From CAZAKZ01 sp964485695 (GTDB lineage Bacteria > Planctomycetota > JAFGQW01), in contig CAZAKZ010000140.1 in the NCBI GenBank assembly GCA_964485695.1, forward strand, positions 1-13,572: a DNA stretch of 13,572 nt, given 5' to 3'. The notes below the pieces were generated by a model. It searched no databases. It was not told the origin of the DNA and saw only the letters and a program-made list of their open reading frames with translations. Shown here in pieces: positions 5,823 to 12,679 of this stretch (position 1 is the stretch's first letter; each line of letters begins with the position of its first letter). Position numbers and translations under genes: made by a program.

Positions 5823-7144
5823 AGATCCCGGACTCCTCGGTGCTGGTGGTGGACGACGACGCCAACCACCTGGCCATGCTGGCAGCTGTGCTTCGGGAAC
5901 ACGTGGATACCGTGCAGACTGCGGATTCAGCCGAAAGGGCCCTGACGCTTCTGGAACAGGACCGGCCGGATCTGATCCTCCTCGACATGCGCATGCCGGG
6001 TATGGGCGGCCTCGGATTCCTCGGAGAGGCGAGTCAGAAGAATCTCACCGTTCCCGTGGTGGTGGTCACGGCCTTCGCCGAGGTAGAAGACGCCGTGGAG
6101 GCCATGAAGCTCGGTGCATCGGATTATCTCAGCAAGCCCATCGACCTGGTGCTTCTGGAGGAATTGCTGGACCGGTACGTTCGCAAGGACTCGGTTGTCA
6201 CGGCGCCGACGCATCCTCCTCTGCCGTCCGGCATCATCTTTCGCTCTCCCTTGATGGAACAGGTCCTGGCCGAGGTGGCTGCGGCTGCAGGGAGCCTGGC
6301 GCCGGTGCTTCTGGTGGGAGAGTCCGGCGTGGGCAAGGAAGTGCTGGCGGAGCTCTTGCACCGGTGGAGCGATCGGCCCGAGGGGCCCATGGTGAGTCTC
6401 AACATGACGGCCCTGCCCGAGACACTCATGGAGAGCGAGCTCTTCGGCCACGAAAAGGGGGCCTTCACCGGTGCGGAACGATCGCGCCGCGGGCATTTCG
6501 AGGAAGCCTCGGGGGGAACCCTGTTCCTGGATGAGATCGGGGAGCTGCCTCTGGACATGCAGCCCAAGCTGCTCCGGGCCCTTGAGACCGGCCGTATCCG
6601 GCGGCTGGGCGGGAACGAGGAGATCTCCGTGGATCTGCGTCTGGTCTCGGCCACGAACCGAGACGTGGAAAAGGAGGTGTCCGAAGGCCGCTTCCGCATG
6701 GACCTCTATTATCGACTGGCCGTATTTGCCGTGGAGATTCCTCCGCTCAGGGAAAGGCCCGAGGAGATCCTGCCCCTGGCCAGGGCTTACCTCGAGGCTC
6801 CCGGGGAAAAGGGCAAGCACTTTTCCCAGGCTGCACAGCACTGTCTACACGCCTATCCGTGGCCCGGCAACGTGCGGGAGCTCCACAACAGCATCCAGCG
6901 GGCCGCCATCCTGGCAGCCGGGGAGTGGATCCTACCCGAACACCTGCCGCCCGCGGTGCGGGGCAGCGGTGGGCGGGCCGCATCCCGTGAGCAGGAGCCC
7001 CGAGCGCTGGCGGAGATCGAGAAGGAGGCCATACTGAAGGCGCTTAAGCGGTGTGAGGGCAATCGCACCCAGGCTGCCCGGGAACTGGGAATATCACGGC
7101 GGAAGCTGCTGTATCGGCTGAAGGAGTACGAGGCGGAGGAGTAG
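5819..7144 (+). CDS. NtrC-family sigma-54-dependent response regulator (ZraR-like)
   Basis: 441 aa with three domains in standard order. The receiver (about 6-120) has acidic pocket D12/D13, phospho-acceptor D56 in LILLDMRMPG, T84 and K106. The AAA+ sigma-54 activation domain (about 140-370) has Walker A GESGVGKE at 167-174, the sigma-54-contacting GAFTGA loop at 214-219, Walker B FLDEIGE with D238 and E239, and WPGNVREL near the end. The Fis-type helix-turn-helix is at about 405-437 (GNRTQAARELGISRRKLLYRL). All key residues are intact. Once phosphorylated by the overlapping kinase, it should drive transcription from sigma-54 promoters. The only good -24/-12 promoter I found in the window is the one ahead of the Cys-rich repeat gene, so that is the likeliest target. 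No sigma-54 promoter was seen in front of the kinase, so autoregulation of the ZraSR kind is not supported. Confidence 0.95.
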   Translation: MKIPDSSVLVVDDDANHLAMLAAVLREHVDTVQTADSAERALTLLEQDRPDLILLDMRMPGMGGLGFLGEASQKNLTVPVVVVTAFAEVEDAVEAMKLGASDYLSKPIDLVLLEELLDRYVRKDSVVTAPTHPPLPSGIIFRSPLMEQVLAEVAAAAGSLAPVLLVGESGVGKEVLAELLHRWSDRPEGPMVSLNMTALPETLMESELFGHEKGAFTGAERSRRGHFEEASGGTLFLDEIGELPLDMQPKLLRALETGRIRRLGGNEEISVDLRLVSATNRDVEKEVSEGRFRMDLYYRLAVFAVEIPPLRERPEEILPLARAYLEAPGEKGKHFSQAAQHCLHAYPWPGNVRELHNSIQRAAILAAGEWILPEHLPPAVRGSGGRAASREQEPRALAEIEKEAILKALKRCEGNRTQAARELGISRRKLLYRLKEYEAEE

Positions 7145-7177
7145 ACTCGAACGGCTCCGGATGCGTGTATTCCGTTC

Positions 7178-7206
7178 TTGTGGACCTGGACAACGTCGGG
7201 TAGAAT
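7178..7206 (+). promoter_or_regulatory. sigma-70-like promoter for the interrupted secreted-protein gene
   Basis: TTGTGG (7178-7183), a 17-base spacer, and TAGAAT (7201-7206, 5 of 6 to consensus). The -10 box ends 54 nt before the ATG at 7261. Spacing is ideal and the -35 box is weak. Confidence 0.45.
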
Positions 7207-7260
7207 CGGGAAGGAGTATCTCTTCACCCGAAAGTAGAGAATCAGATATTGGAGAATCTC

Positions 7261-7491
7261 ATGCGAATGATTGCGCTCCTTTTTATAGGCACCTTTCTAC
7301 TCCTGGCCCCCGCGATCCAGGCCGGGGAGGTCGGTGTTCCGGACAACGACCCCAAGACCGGCGCGGCCTGTAACGCCATTCCCTTTCTCGCCAGCTTTAT
7401 GAGGGGAGAAGCCCGGTACCAGGCGCTGGTGCCGGCCAGCATGCTCGGTGGAAAGCCTTTCATCATCAATGAGCTTTCCTTTGCCTGCTGA
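7261..7491 (+). CDS. N-terminal fragment of the interrupted secreted protein
   Basis: 76 residues that would be made if the TGA at 7489-7491 terminates translation: a signal peptide plus about 55 residues of the family's N-terminal region. It has the gene's only convincing ribosome site. It is unlikely to be a functional protein by itself. Confidence 0.4.
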   Translation: MRMIALLFIGTFLLLAPAIQAGEVGVPDNDPKTGAACNAIPFLASFMRGEARYQALVPASMLGGKPFIINELSFAC

Positions 7492-7512
7492 AACCAGAAT
7501 CCTACCAACCTG

Positions 7513-8238
7513 GTGGCCAATCCGTGCGTCATCACTTTCGCGCATACCTCCCTGACCAAGCTGAGCGCCACCTATGCCACCAACCTGGCCAAGGACGCCA
7601 CCATCGTGTTCAATGGCCCCATCGCCTACAAGGGGACCTTCCAGGCGTGGACCCCCATCGGCCTCACCAGCACGTTCCTCTACAATGGCACGGACAACTT
7701 GGTGGTGGAGGTGAAGTACAAGGCAGCGTCCGGAGGCTTTTCCTGCTACCGAAGCAGCACTATCGAGCGGGGCTATTCCATCGGAGCCGGCTCCTACAGC
7801 GCCGCAACCGGCACCGTCGGGAGCATGGCCGCCCTCAAGATGCAGTTCAAGTATCCGGATATCCGGCTGGTCCTCTCGGGATCACCGACACCGGGAGGCA
7901 CGGTGAGTCTGGATCTCTTCGCTCCCGGGGACGGCGGACTGTATTACCAGCTCGCATCCTCTCTGGGCACGGGTCCCATCCCGCTGGGCAAACGGAAGAT
8001 CGACCTGACCCCCGATGATCTCATGGTGGTGACCACCGGCAACCTCTTGCCTACTGTGTTCGTGGACTACTCCGGCCAGCTGGACTCGAAAGGCGAGGCA
8101 AAGGCCAAGATCAACATCCTGAACTCTCCGGTTCTCATCGGCGTCAGGTTCTACACGGCCTTCGTCACCCTGGATCCCCAGGCTCCTTTCGGCATCAAGT
8201 CCATCTCGGGGACAGAGCCCCTGACGATCACGAAGTGA
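7513..8238 (+). CDS. C-terminal fragment of the interrupted secreted protein
   Basis: 241 residues from a possible GTG restart, in the same frame as the fragment before it and beginning 21 nt after the TGA. No signal peptide and no clear ribosome site precede it, so independent translation is doubtful. It holds the YNGTDNLVVEV segment and the C-terminal beta-rich module, ending in a SISGTEPLTI-type strand. Read it as part of the gene beginning at 7261. Confidence 0.45.
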   Translation: MANPCVITFAHTSLTKLSATYATNLAKDATIVFNGPIAYKGTFQAWTPIGLTSTFLYNGTDNLVVEVKYKAASGGFSCYRSSTIERGYSIGAGSYSAATGTVGSMAALKMQFKYPDIRLVLSGSPTPGGTVSLDLFAPGDGGLYYQLASSLGTGPIPLGKRKIDLTPDDLMVVTTGNLLPTVFVDYSGQLDSKGEAKAKINILNSPVLIGVRFYTAFVTLDPQAPFGIKSISGTEPLTITK

Positions 8239-8268
8239 TCGGGAGTTCGAGAAATTCTGTACGAAGAA

Positions 8269-8297
8269 ACGCCCTGCATGCCGCAGGGCGTTTTTTT
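8269..8297 (+). terminator. strong intrinsic terminator between convergent genes
   Basis: ACGCCCTGC and GCAGGGCGT form a perfect 9-bp stem with an ATGCC loop, followed by seven T. It ends the plus-strand gene 30 nt after its stop. Read from the other side, the stem is followed only by GTTTCTTCG, so termination of the convergent Rrf2 gene would be weaker. Confidence 0.92.
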
Positions 8298-8325
8298 CGA
8301 TCCTGTAATCCGCTACCTACCCGCT

Positions 8326-8871
8326 TCAAACCTTCTTTCTGGTCTTACTGGCAGCCTTCTTCCGGGTGGTACCCGTCTTCTTTGCCCGGGCCTTTGTCTT
8401 GCCCTTGGCGGATCGGTGGCCGGGGCGGGGCAGCCCCTTCTTCCCGAACGCCTTCTTGGAAAGCGAATCGACGGTCTCGGACGACAGGAAGTCGAAGAAC
8501 TGATTCTGGGCCTGGAGGATGAGCTGGTTGACGCTGCAGCCGCCCTGGTTCGTGCAACTGCCGCCGACGGACAGTAGGCAGCACTCCTCGATGTGGTAGC
8601 CGTCCATGGCGGAGACGATCTCGATGACGCGTATGTCTGCAGGGTGTCGCGCCAGAGAATACCCGCCGTTTCGCCCCACGAGGGCCCGGATGATACCGGC
8701 CCTGGACAGCTCCTGGAAGATCTTCGAGATGTATCCGGGAGAAAAGCTCAGTTTCTCGGAATACACCTTCAGGTAGTCGAGAATCTCCACGAACGATACG
8801 GGGGGTTCGGTGTACTTGTAGGCCAGGAAGGCTACACCGTGGAGGGCGTAACGTGCCCGCTTGGAGATCAT
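8326..8871 (-). CDS. Rrf2-family regulator with RirA-like Cys triad and basic tail
   Basis: 181 aa from ATG, with GGGAGGAG 8 nt upstream; the frame is open for 41 more codons but they look non-coding. Residues 1-75 form the Rrf2 winged helix: MISKRARYALHG, SPGYISKIFQELSRAGII as recognition helix, then GRNGGYSLAR as the wing. Cysteines C98-x7-C106-x5-C112 (after a further C97) have the spacing of RirA, an Fe-S cluster iron regulator. IscR and NsrR have x5-x5. An iron-sulfur sensor of iron, redox or NO is therefore likely. From about residue 139 there is an unusual Lys/Ala/Arg-rich tail (KKAFGKKG, then KGKTKARAKK, then TRKKAASKTRKK), like the end of histone H1 or AlgP. It probably adds non-specific DNA binding. 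A palindrome at 8920-8935 may be its own operator. The gene stands alone; its targets cannot be told from this window. Confidence 0.85.
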   Translation of the reverse strand: MISKRARYALHGVAFLAYKYTEPPVSFVEILDYLKVYSEKLSFSPGYISKIFQELSRAGIIRALVGRNGGYSLARHPADIRVIEIVSAMDGYHIEECCLLSVGGSCTNQGGCSVNQLILQAQNQFFDFLSSETVDSLSKKAFGKKGLPRPGHRSAKGKTKARAKKTGTTRKKAASKTRKKV

Positions 8872-8919
8872 GTGAACGGCTCCTCCCGGGATACCTCCTT
8901 CTTCAGGATCGGGCCCGTG

Positions 8920-8935
8920 AATACGAGGGCGTATT
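8920..8935. promoter_or_regulatory. palindrome upstream of the Rrf2 gene (operator candidate)
   Basis: AATACG-AGGG-CGTATT is a perfect 6-bp inverted repeat with a 4-base centre, 48 nt before the Rrf2 start codon. Rrf2 regulators commonly repress their own genes at dyads in this position. Autoregulation is inferred only. Confidence 0.35.
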
Positions 8936-9089
8936 AATGGAGCCGACCACTCGGACAGGGGCATCCAGTGATCTACTGGTCCGTCTCTGAACAAAACAGC
9001 AGGCGTGTTGACCCGATCGCCTGCTCGTTGCGGCTGATTCCGGATTCAGGGGGCCGGCTTGAAGGTCGAGCCACATGACTGCACGGGGC

Positions 9090-9111
9090 GAAAATGCCGT
9101 GAAAATGCCGT
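9090..9111 (+). repeat. tandem 11-bp direct repeat
   Basis: GAAAATGCCGT occurs twice with no spacer, in the intergenic region upstream of the Rrf2 gene. The 11-bp period is close to one helical turn, so adjacent binding by one protein on the same DNA face is conceivable. Confidence 0.6.
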
Positions 9112-9340
9112 ATTTGTCGCTTCCCCTCCACCACCAGGCCCCGGGCGATTAGCACAACTTATTTTTATTATATGAGTTACGGCGAAAACGTCCGGGCCGT
9201 AGATGACTTCGTTCCTCCCGGTCCCGCAGTCCGATGGAGCCGGGATGGGACAAACATATATATCACTATTGAATATTTTCTGGAAAGGGAAAAGCGAGAG
9301 AGATTTCAAGCCGTCGATCCTGCCCCCACCAAATTGGCCG

Positions 9341-10495
9341 TCATGAGAAGTAGTGGTATCGATCGATGTGGTAGGGGACGATCTTGGCCGGGATTGCTCG
9401 AGAGAGCGCTTCGCGGAAGCGGCCAAACTCCCTCTCCAGTTCGGCCGGCAGGAGGGGACCTTTCAGGGGGGACAGGTAGACGAGGTCCCTGGAATCCAGC
9501 GGCATCTTGCTCAGGACACCCGCGGTCGCCGTGAGGTGGTCCGGTGCCGCGGTCCGGCCACCGGCCCCTACCAGAACGGTCACGCCGCAATGCACATTCA
9601 CGCTCTTCTGATGGATGACGGCCTCGAGGACTCGCTCCACGGAGGCGTTCTTTCCGAGGGCATTGCGCAGGGAAGGAAGGCCCGTTTCCAGGCCCACGGT
9701 GATGAAGTCGAGACCGGCCTCGAGGAGCGCCCTGTAGTCCTCCGGGATTCTGCGGGGAGAGTGATCCGGGTCCTGAAAGGCCGCGATGGATCGCGTCTGC
9801 GGGCCCATGGAACGATTCACCTTATCCAGCACCCCGAGCAGGGCCGGCTGGGGCAGGGAGAGGGCGCTGGCGGAGCCGAGAAAAACGCCCTTTCTGGAGT
9901 GTATGGCCTTTCCGAAGAACCGCTGCACGGCAGCGAGGTGGTGTTCGAACTCGGCGGAGTCGAGGATCCGGAAATCCCGTCCCTTGTAAAAGGCGCAGAA
10001 CGAGCACCGGCCGTGGGGACATCCCTGGGCGGGCAGGAGTACCACATCCCGGTAGCGGTCGGGAGGAAGGATGAACACAGGTTCGGGATAGGCGTCGGCA
10101 AAACGCTCCTTCTCCTGTTCGTATCGGGCCGGTGTCCAGGCGGCAGCGGTGCGGAGACGGTCCAGGAGAAGGGCTTTCCTGTCATCGTAATCCTGGAGGG
10201 TCACTTCGACGGAACCGTTCTCGATCTTGTCGGTCAGGATCGCGGTAAAAAGAACCACGGTTTCGTGCAGGTCGCTGGCTGTATCGTCGGAGAGAATCCG
10301 GACGCTGCGACCGTCATGGACCACGACTTCCCCGTTCAGGGTTCGCCGGTGCAGGGCTGAGCCGGGCCGGAAAGAACACCATCGACCCTCTGCGTCCAGG
10401 CGCAGGAACACCTCGGTGGGAGTTTCAAGGGCCAGATCTCCCGGCCCGATCCGGACCTTTAGAGGGCTGAAGGACTGGTTTGCTCTCTGGATCAT
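9341..10495 (-). CDS. radical SAM domain protein, function unknown
   Basis: 384 aa from ATG 10495. The frame runs 48 codons further upstream, but a TATACT -10-like box lies on the minus strand at 10547-10542, and the upstream residues look non-coding. A GTG at 10507, preceded by AGGTGG, is an alternative start. The cluster motif is C159-P-H-G-R-C164-S-F-C167 (Cx4Cx2C), the variant seen in a subset of radical SAM proteins of the GCxxxRCxFC type, followed by AFYKGRDFRI. LLEAGLDFITVGLETG fits the later strand of the radical SAM barrel. About 150 residues precede the motif, including a short beta-rich stretch, and I do not recognise them as a named domain. The protein should bind a [4Fe-4S] cluster and cleave S-adenosylmethionine; the substrate is unknown. 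It stands alone, divergent from pabB. Confidence 0.82.
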   Translation of the reverse strand: MIQRANQSFSPLKVRIGPGDLALETPTEVFLRLDAEGRWCSFRPGSALHRRTLNGEVVVHDGRSVRILSDDTASDLHETVVLFTAILTDKIENGSVEVTLQDYDDRKALLLDRLRTAAAWTPARYEQEKERFADAYPEPVFILPPDRYRDVVLLPAQGCPHGRCSFCAFYKGRDFRILDSAEFEHHLAAVQRFFGKAIHSRKGVFLGSASALSLPQPALLGVLDKVNRSMGPQTRSIAAFQDPDHSPRRIPEDYRALLEAGLDFITVGLETGLPSLRNALGKNASVERVLEAVIHQKSVNVHCGVTVLVGAGGRTAAPDHLTATAGVLSKMPLDSRDLVYLSPLKGPLLPAELEREFGRFREALSRAIPAKIVPYHIDRYHYFS

Positions 10496-10610
10496 GACGG
10501 TTACCACATGAGATCGCCACCTGCCCCATATACCCTTTTGTAGTATAGCCCATGTTTGGACTCCCCCCCGAGGAGGGATCCACGTCATGCCAGGATTTTC
10601 CCTTTTTGAA

Positions 10611-10639
10611 TTGTGCCCGGCAACGTCACCGCCTACCAT
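10611..10639 (+). promoter_or_regulatory. candidate promoter of the pab operon
   Basis: TTGTGC (10611-10616), a 17-base spacer, and TACCAT (10634-10639, 4 of 6). The -10 box ends 46 nt before the pabB start. The match is moderate, supported mainly by position and by ideal spacing. Confidence 0.3.
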
Positions 10640-10685
10640 TCCTCCCCGGCTGGCAGACCGCTAGAACACGCGTGAGGACACCCCG

Positions 10686-12080
10686 TTGATCGTCAAGAAT
10701 TTACCCGACGCCCCTCCCCCCAGGGCCGTGTTGACGGCCTTATCCGGCGCCCCCGCTCCTTTTCTCCTTGAAAGCGCGGAGCACACGGGGCGATTCGGAC
10801 GCTTCTCCTTTGCGGGGGTGGATCCATACCTGATTCTCTCCACCCGGGGTCGACGTATCGAGGTGTCTCGTGAAAAAAAAACAGAGACCTTCGAGGGGGA
10901 TCCCTTCCAGGAGATCCGGAGGATCCTGTCCGGATCGTCGTTCCTTTCCGGCGTGGAGGTGCCGACCCCTTTTCCCGCAGGGGCGGTTGGATTCTTTTCC
11001 TATGATCTCGGCCGGCAGCTCGAGCGGATCCCGGTGCATGCCCGGGACGACCTGGACCTGCCGGACGCGTGCCTCATGCTCCACGATGCGGTGATCACCT
11101 GGGACCACGATTCCGGAGAGACGTTCCTGGTTTCCACGGGACTCCCTCTGGAGGGTAAGGCGGCCAGGCGCCGGGCCGAACAGCGTGCCCGGGACCTGGA
11201 GGCCCGGCTCCGGGCGGCGAGTCCGGAGGCGAACGGCCGACCGGGGGTGTCGGGGCCGCTTCGGTCCACATTTACTCGCCGGGAATACATTGAGGCGGTG
11301 GCGCGTGCCAAGGACCTCATCGCCGCCGGCGACCTGTTCCAGGTGAACCTGTCCCAGCGTTTCAGCGTACCTACACCCGAATCGGGCCGTTCGATCTTCC
11401 AGCGCCTTGCCCGGTCGAATCCCTCGGCCTTTGCGGCTTATGTTTCGAGCCCCTGCGGGACGGAGGTGGTATCCGTCTCTCCGGAACGATTTCTGCGGAT
11501 TTCCGGGAATCGAGTGGAGTCGAGCCCCATCAAGGGCACGCGTCCCCGCGCCGCGGATCCCGAGGAAGACCGGCGCCTGGCCCAGGAACTCCTCAGTAGC
11601 GACAAGGACCGGGCGGAGCTGGTGATGATCGTGGATCTGATGCGCAACGACCTCGGTCGTGTGGCACGGTTCGGGAGCGTCAGGGTCACGGAATTCCCCG
11701 CCCTGACGAGCCACCCCACAGTGCACCATCTTCACGGGACCGTGGTGGCGCAACTGGCCGAGGGGCGGGACGTGGTGGATGTTCTGGAAGCGGCGTTTCC
11801 CGGCGGCTCCATCACCGGAGCGCCCAAGATTCGGGCCATGGAGGTCATCGAAGAGTTCGAGCCCGTGCGGCGAGGAATCTACACCGGCTCCATCGGCTAC
11901 CTTTCTTTCACGGGCGAGGCGGATCTCAACATCGCCATCCGCACCCTGGTGGTGAAGAACGAGCGGGTCACCTTTTCGGTGGGCGGCGGTATCGTGGCCG
12001 ATTCGGACCCGGAGAAGGAATACGAGGAGACGCTCCACAAGGGGCGGGGCCTCGGGGCAGCCCTTGGATTCACGCTATGA
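10686..12080 (+). CDS. pabB: aminodeoxychorismate synthase component I (PabB)
   Basis: 464 aa, close to the usual ~450. It converts chorismate plus ammonia (supplied by PabA) to 4-amino-4-deoxychorismate in the cytoplasm, for folate synthesis. The C-terminal chorismate-binding domain (from about 195) has GDLFQVNLSQRF, SPERFLRI, PIKGTRPR with K283, ELVMIVDLMRNDLGRV, GGSITGAPKIRAMEVI and GSIGYLSFTGEADLNIAIRT. PIKGT with lysine is the PabB signature, while TrpE has PIAGT. The N-terminal lobe has an LLES motif (27-30), the tryptophan-site motif shared by TrpE and PabB. The start is TTG, chosen for TGAGGA 7 nt upstream and full N-terminal coverage. The next gene overlaps by ATGA. Confidence 0.93.
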   Translation: MIVKNLPDAPPPRAVLTALSGAPAPFLLESAEHTGRFGRFSFAGVDPYLILSTRGRRIEVSREKKTETFEGDPFQEIRRILSGSSFLSGVEVPTPFPAGAVGFFSYDLGRQLERIPVHARDDLDLPDACLMLHDAVITWDHDSGETFLVSTGLPLEGKAARRRAEQRARDLEARLRAASPEANGRPGVSGPLRSTFTRREYIEAVARAKDLIAAGDLFQVNLSQRFSVPTPESGRSIFQRLARSNPSAFAAYVSSPCGTEVVSVSPERFLRISGNRVESSPIKGTRPRAADPEEDRRLAQELLSSDKDRAELVMIVDLMRNDLGRVARFGSVRVTEFPALTSHPTVHHLHGTVVAQLAEGRDVVDVLEAAFPGGSITGAPKIRAMEVIEEFEPVRRGIYTGSIGYLSFTGEADLNIAIRTLVVKNERVTFSVGGGIVADSDPEKEYEETLHKGRGLGAALGFTL

Positions 12081-12679
12081 CCGTGCAGTGCGTTCTCCTG
12101 GTGGACAACTACGACTCCTTCGTGGGGAATCTCTACCAGTACCTGGGCGACTTGGGCGCCGAGCCCGTGATGCGCCGCAACGACGCTGTCACCGTGGAAG
12201 AAGCCCGCGCCATGGAGATCACGCACCTCGTGGTCTCCCCGGGCCCCAGGACACCGCGGGAGGCCGGGGTGTCGGTGGGTTTCATCCGGGCCTTTGCAGG
12301 CGAGGTGCCCATCCTCGGAGTGTGCCTCGGCCACCAGGCCATCGGATGCGCCTTCGGAGGAAAGGTGATTCGGGCCCGCCGGCTCCTCCACGGCAAGACC
12401 TCACTGGTACACCACACGGGCACGGGCGTGCTCCGGGGACTCCCGTCGCCGTTCATCGCCACCCGGTATCACTCCATCGCCCTGGAGCGGGAGAGCCTTC
12501 CGGAGGCTCTCGAGATCACGGCGTGGACCGACGACGGCGAGATCATGGGCGTGCGCCACCGGGCGTATCGAGAGGTGCCCGTGGAAGGTGTGCAGTTCCA
12601 TCCCGAGGCCTACCTGACCGAGTACGGCCGCGACGTGATGCGGAATTTCCTCGCCCGGGCGCCGAGGAGGCGGACGTGA
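12077..12679 (+). CDS. pabA: aminodeoxychorismate synthase component II, glutamine amidotransferase (PabA)
   Basis: 200 aa, class I glutamine amidotransferase. It hydrolyses glutamine and channels ammonia to PabB. Motifs in order: LLVDNYDSFVGNL near the N-terminus, VSPGPRTPREAG (oxyanion loop), GVCLGHQ with nucleophile C83, and VQFHPEA with H175 and E177. All three catalytic residues are present. PabA and TrpG cannot be separated by sequence alone; its place between pabB and pabC, overlapping both by 4 bp, argues for p-aminobenzoate synthesis. It could also serve anthranilate synthase if no separate trpG exists. In this copy FHPEA is followed by YLTEYG, where many homologues have FHPES. Confidence 0.93.
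   Translation: MTVQCVLLVDNYDSFVGNLYQYLGDLGAEPVMRRNDAVTVEEARAMEITHLVVSPGPRTPREAGVSVGFIRAFAGEVPILGVCLGHQAIGCAFGGKVIRARRLLHGKTSLVHHTGTGVLRGLPSPFIATRYHSIALERESLPEALEITAWTDDGEIMGVRHRAYREVPVEGVQFHPEAYLTEYGRDVMRNFLARAPRRRT

Larger units (their letters stand above)
7261..8238 (+). pseudogene. secreted beta-rich protein gene interrupted by an in-frame TGA
   Basis: One continuous frame of 326 codons is broken only by TGA at 7489-7491. I start it at ATG 7261, with GGAG 6 nt upstream; the frame also allows a TTG 12 nt earlier without a good site. Residues 1-20 are a signal peptide ending in AIQA. The region before the TGA ends FIINELSFAC. After it the frame continues directly with NQNPTNLVANPC and, further on, YNGTDNLVVEVKYK. 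This continuity indicates a single protein family, which I associate with Planctomycetota-like secreted proteins. The last ~125 residues (from VRLVLSGSPTPGG) form a beta-rich module like that of the PD40 protein. The gene has its own promoter and a strong terminator. The TGA may be a real nonsense mutation (a family glycine, GGA to TGA, is one option), a consensus error or recoding. TGA ends other genes here, so the code is standard. Confidence 0.7.
8872..9340. other. 469-bp intergenic region upstream of the Rrf2 gene
   Basis: No convincing gene. Short frames here are out of context or run into the antisense of the radical SAM gene. It contains the Rrf2 ribosome site, a palindrome at 8920-8935, a tandem 11-bp repeat at 9090-9111, and two AT-rich patches (about 9150-9178 and 9250-9290) that stand out from the GC-rich surroundings. 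On the minus strand a perfect TATAAT lies at 9172-9167, but its -35 partner is poor (CGGACG at 16 bp). No clear terminator hairpin was found after the radical SAM gene. Confidence 0.6.

Noticed and set aside
7489..7530. Selenocysteine insertion at the TGA
   Set aside because: The following 5-bp hairpin has a 12-base loop without the expected GU pattern. The protein type is a secreted structural-looking family with no known Sec. Kept only as a checkable alternative.
9353..10360. 335-codon plus-strand frame
   Set aside because: Antisense to the radical SAM gene, with no recognisable motif or start signal.
10740..12038. 432-codon minus-strand frame
   Set aside because: Antisense to pabB, which carries all its family motifs.
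10686..12679. Anthranilate synthase (trpE-trpG) instead of pabB-pabA
   Set aside because: The first protein has PIKGT with lysine rather than PIAGT, and a PabC-type lyase gene overlaps downstream.
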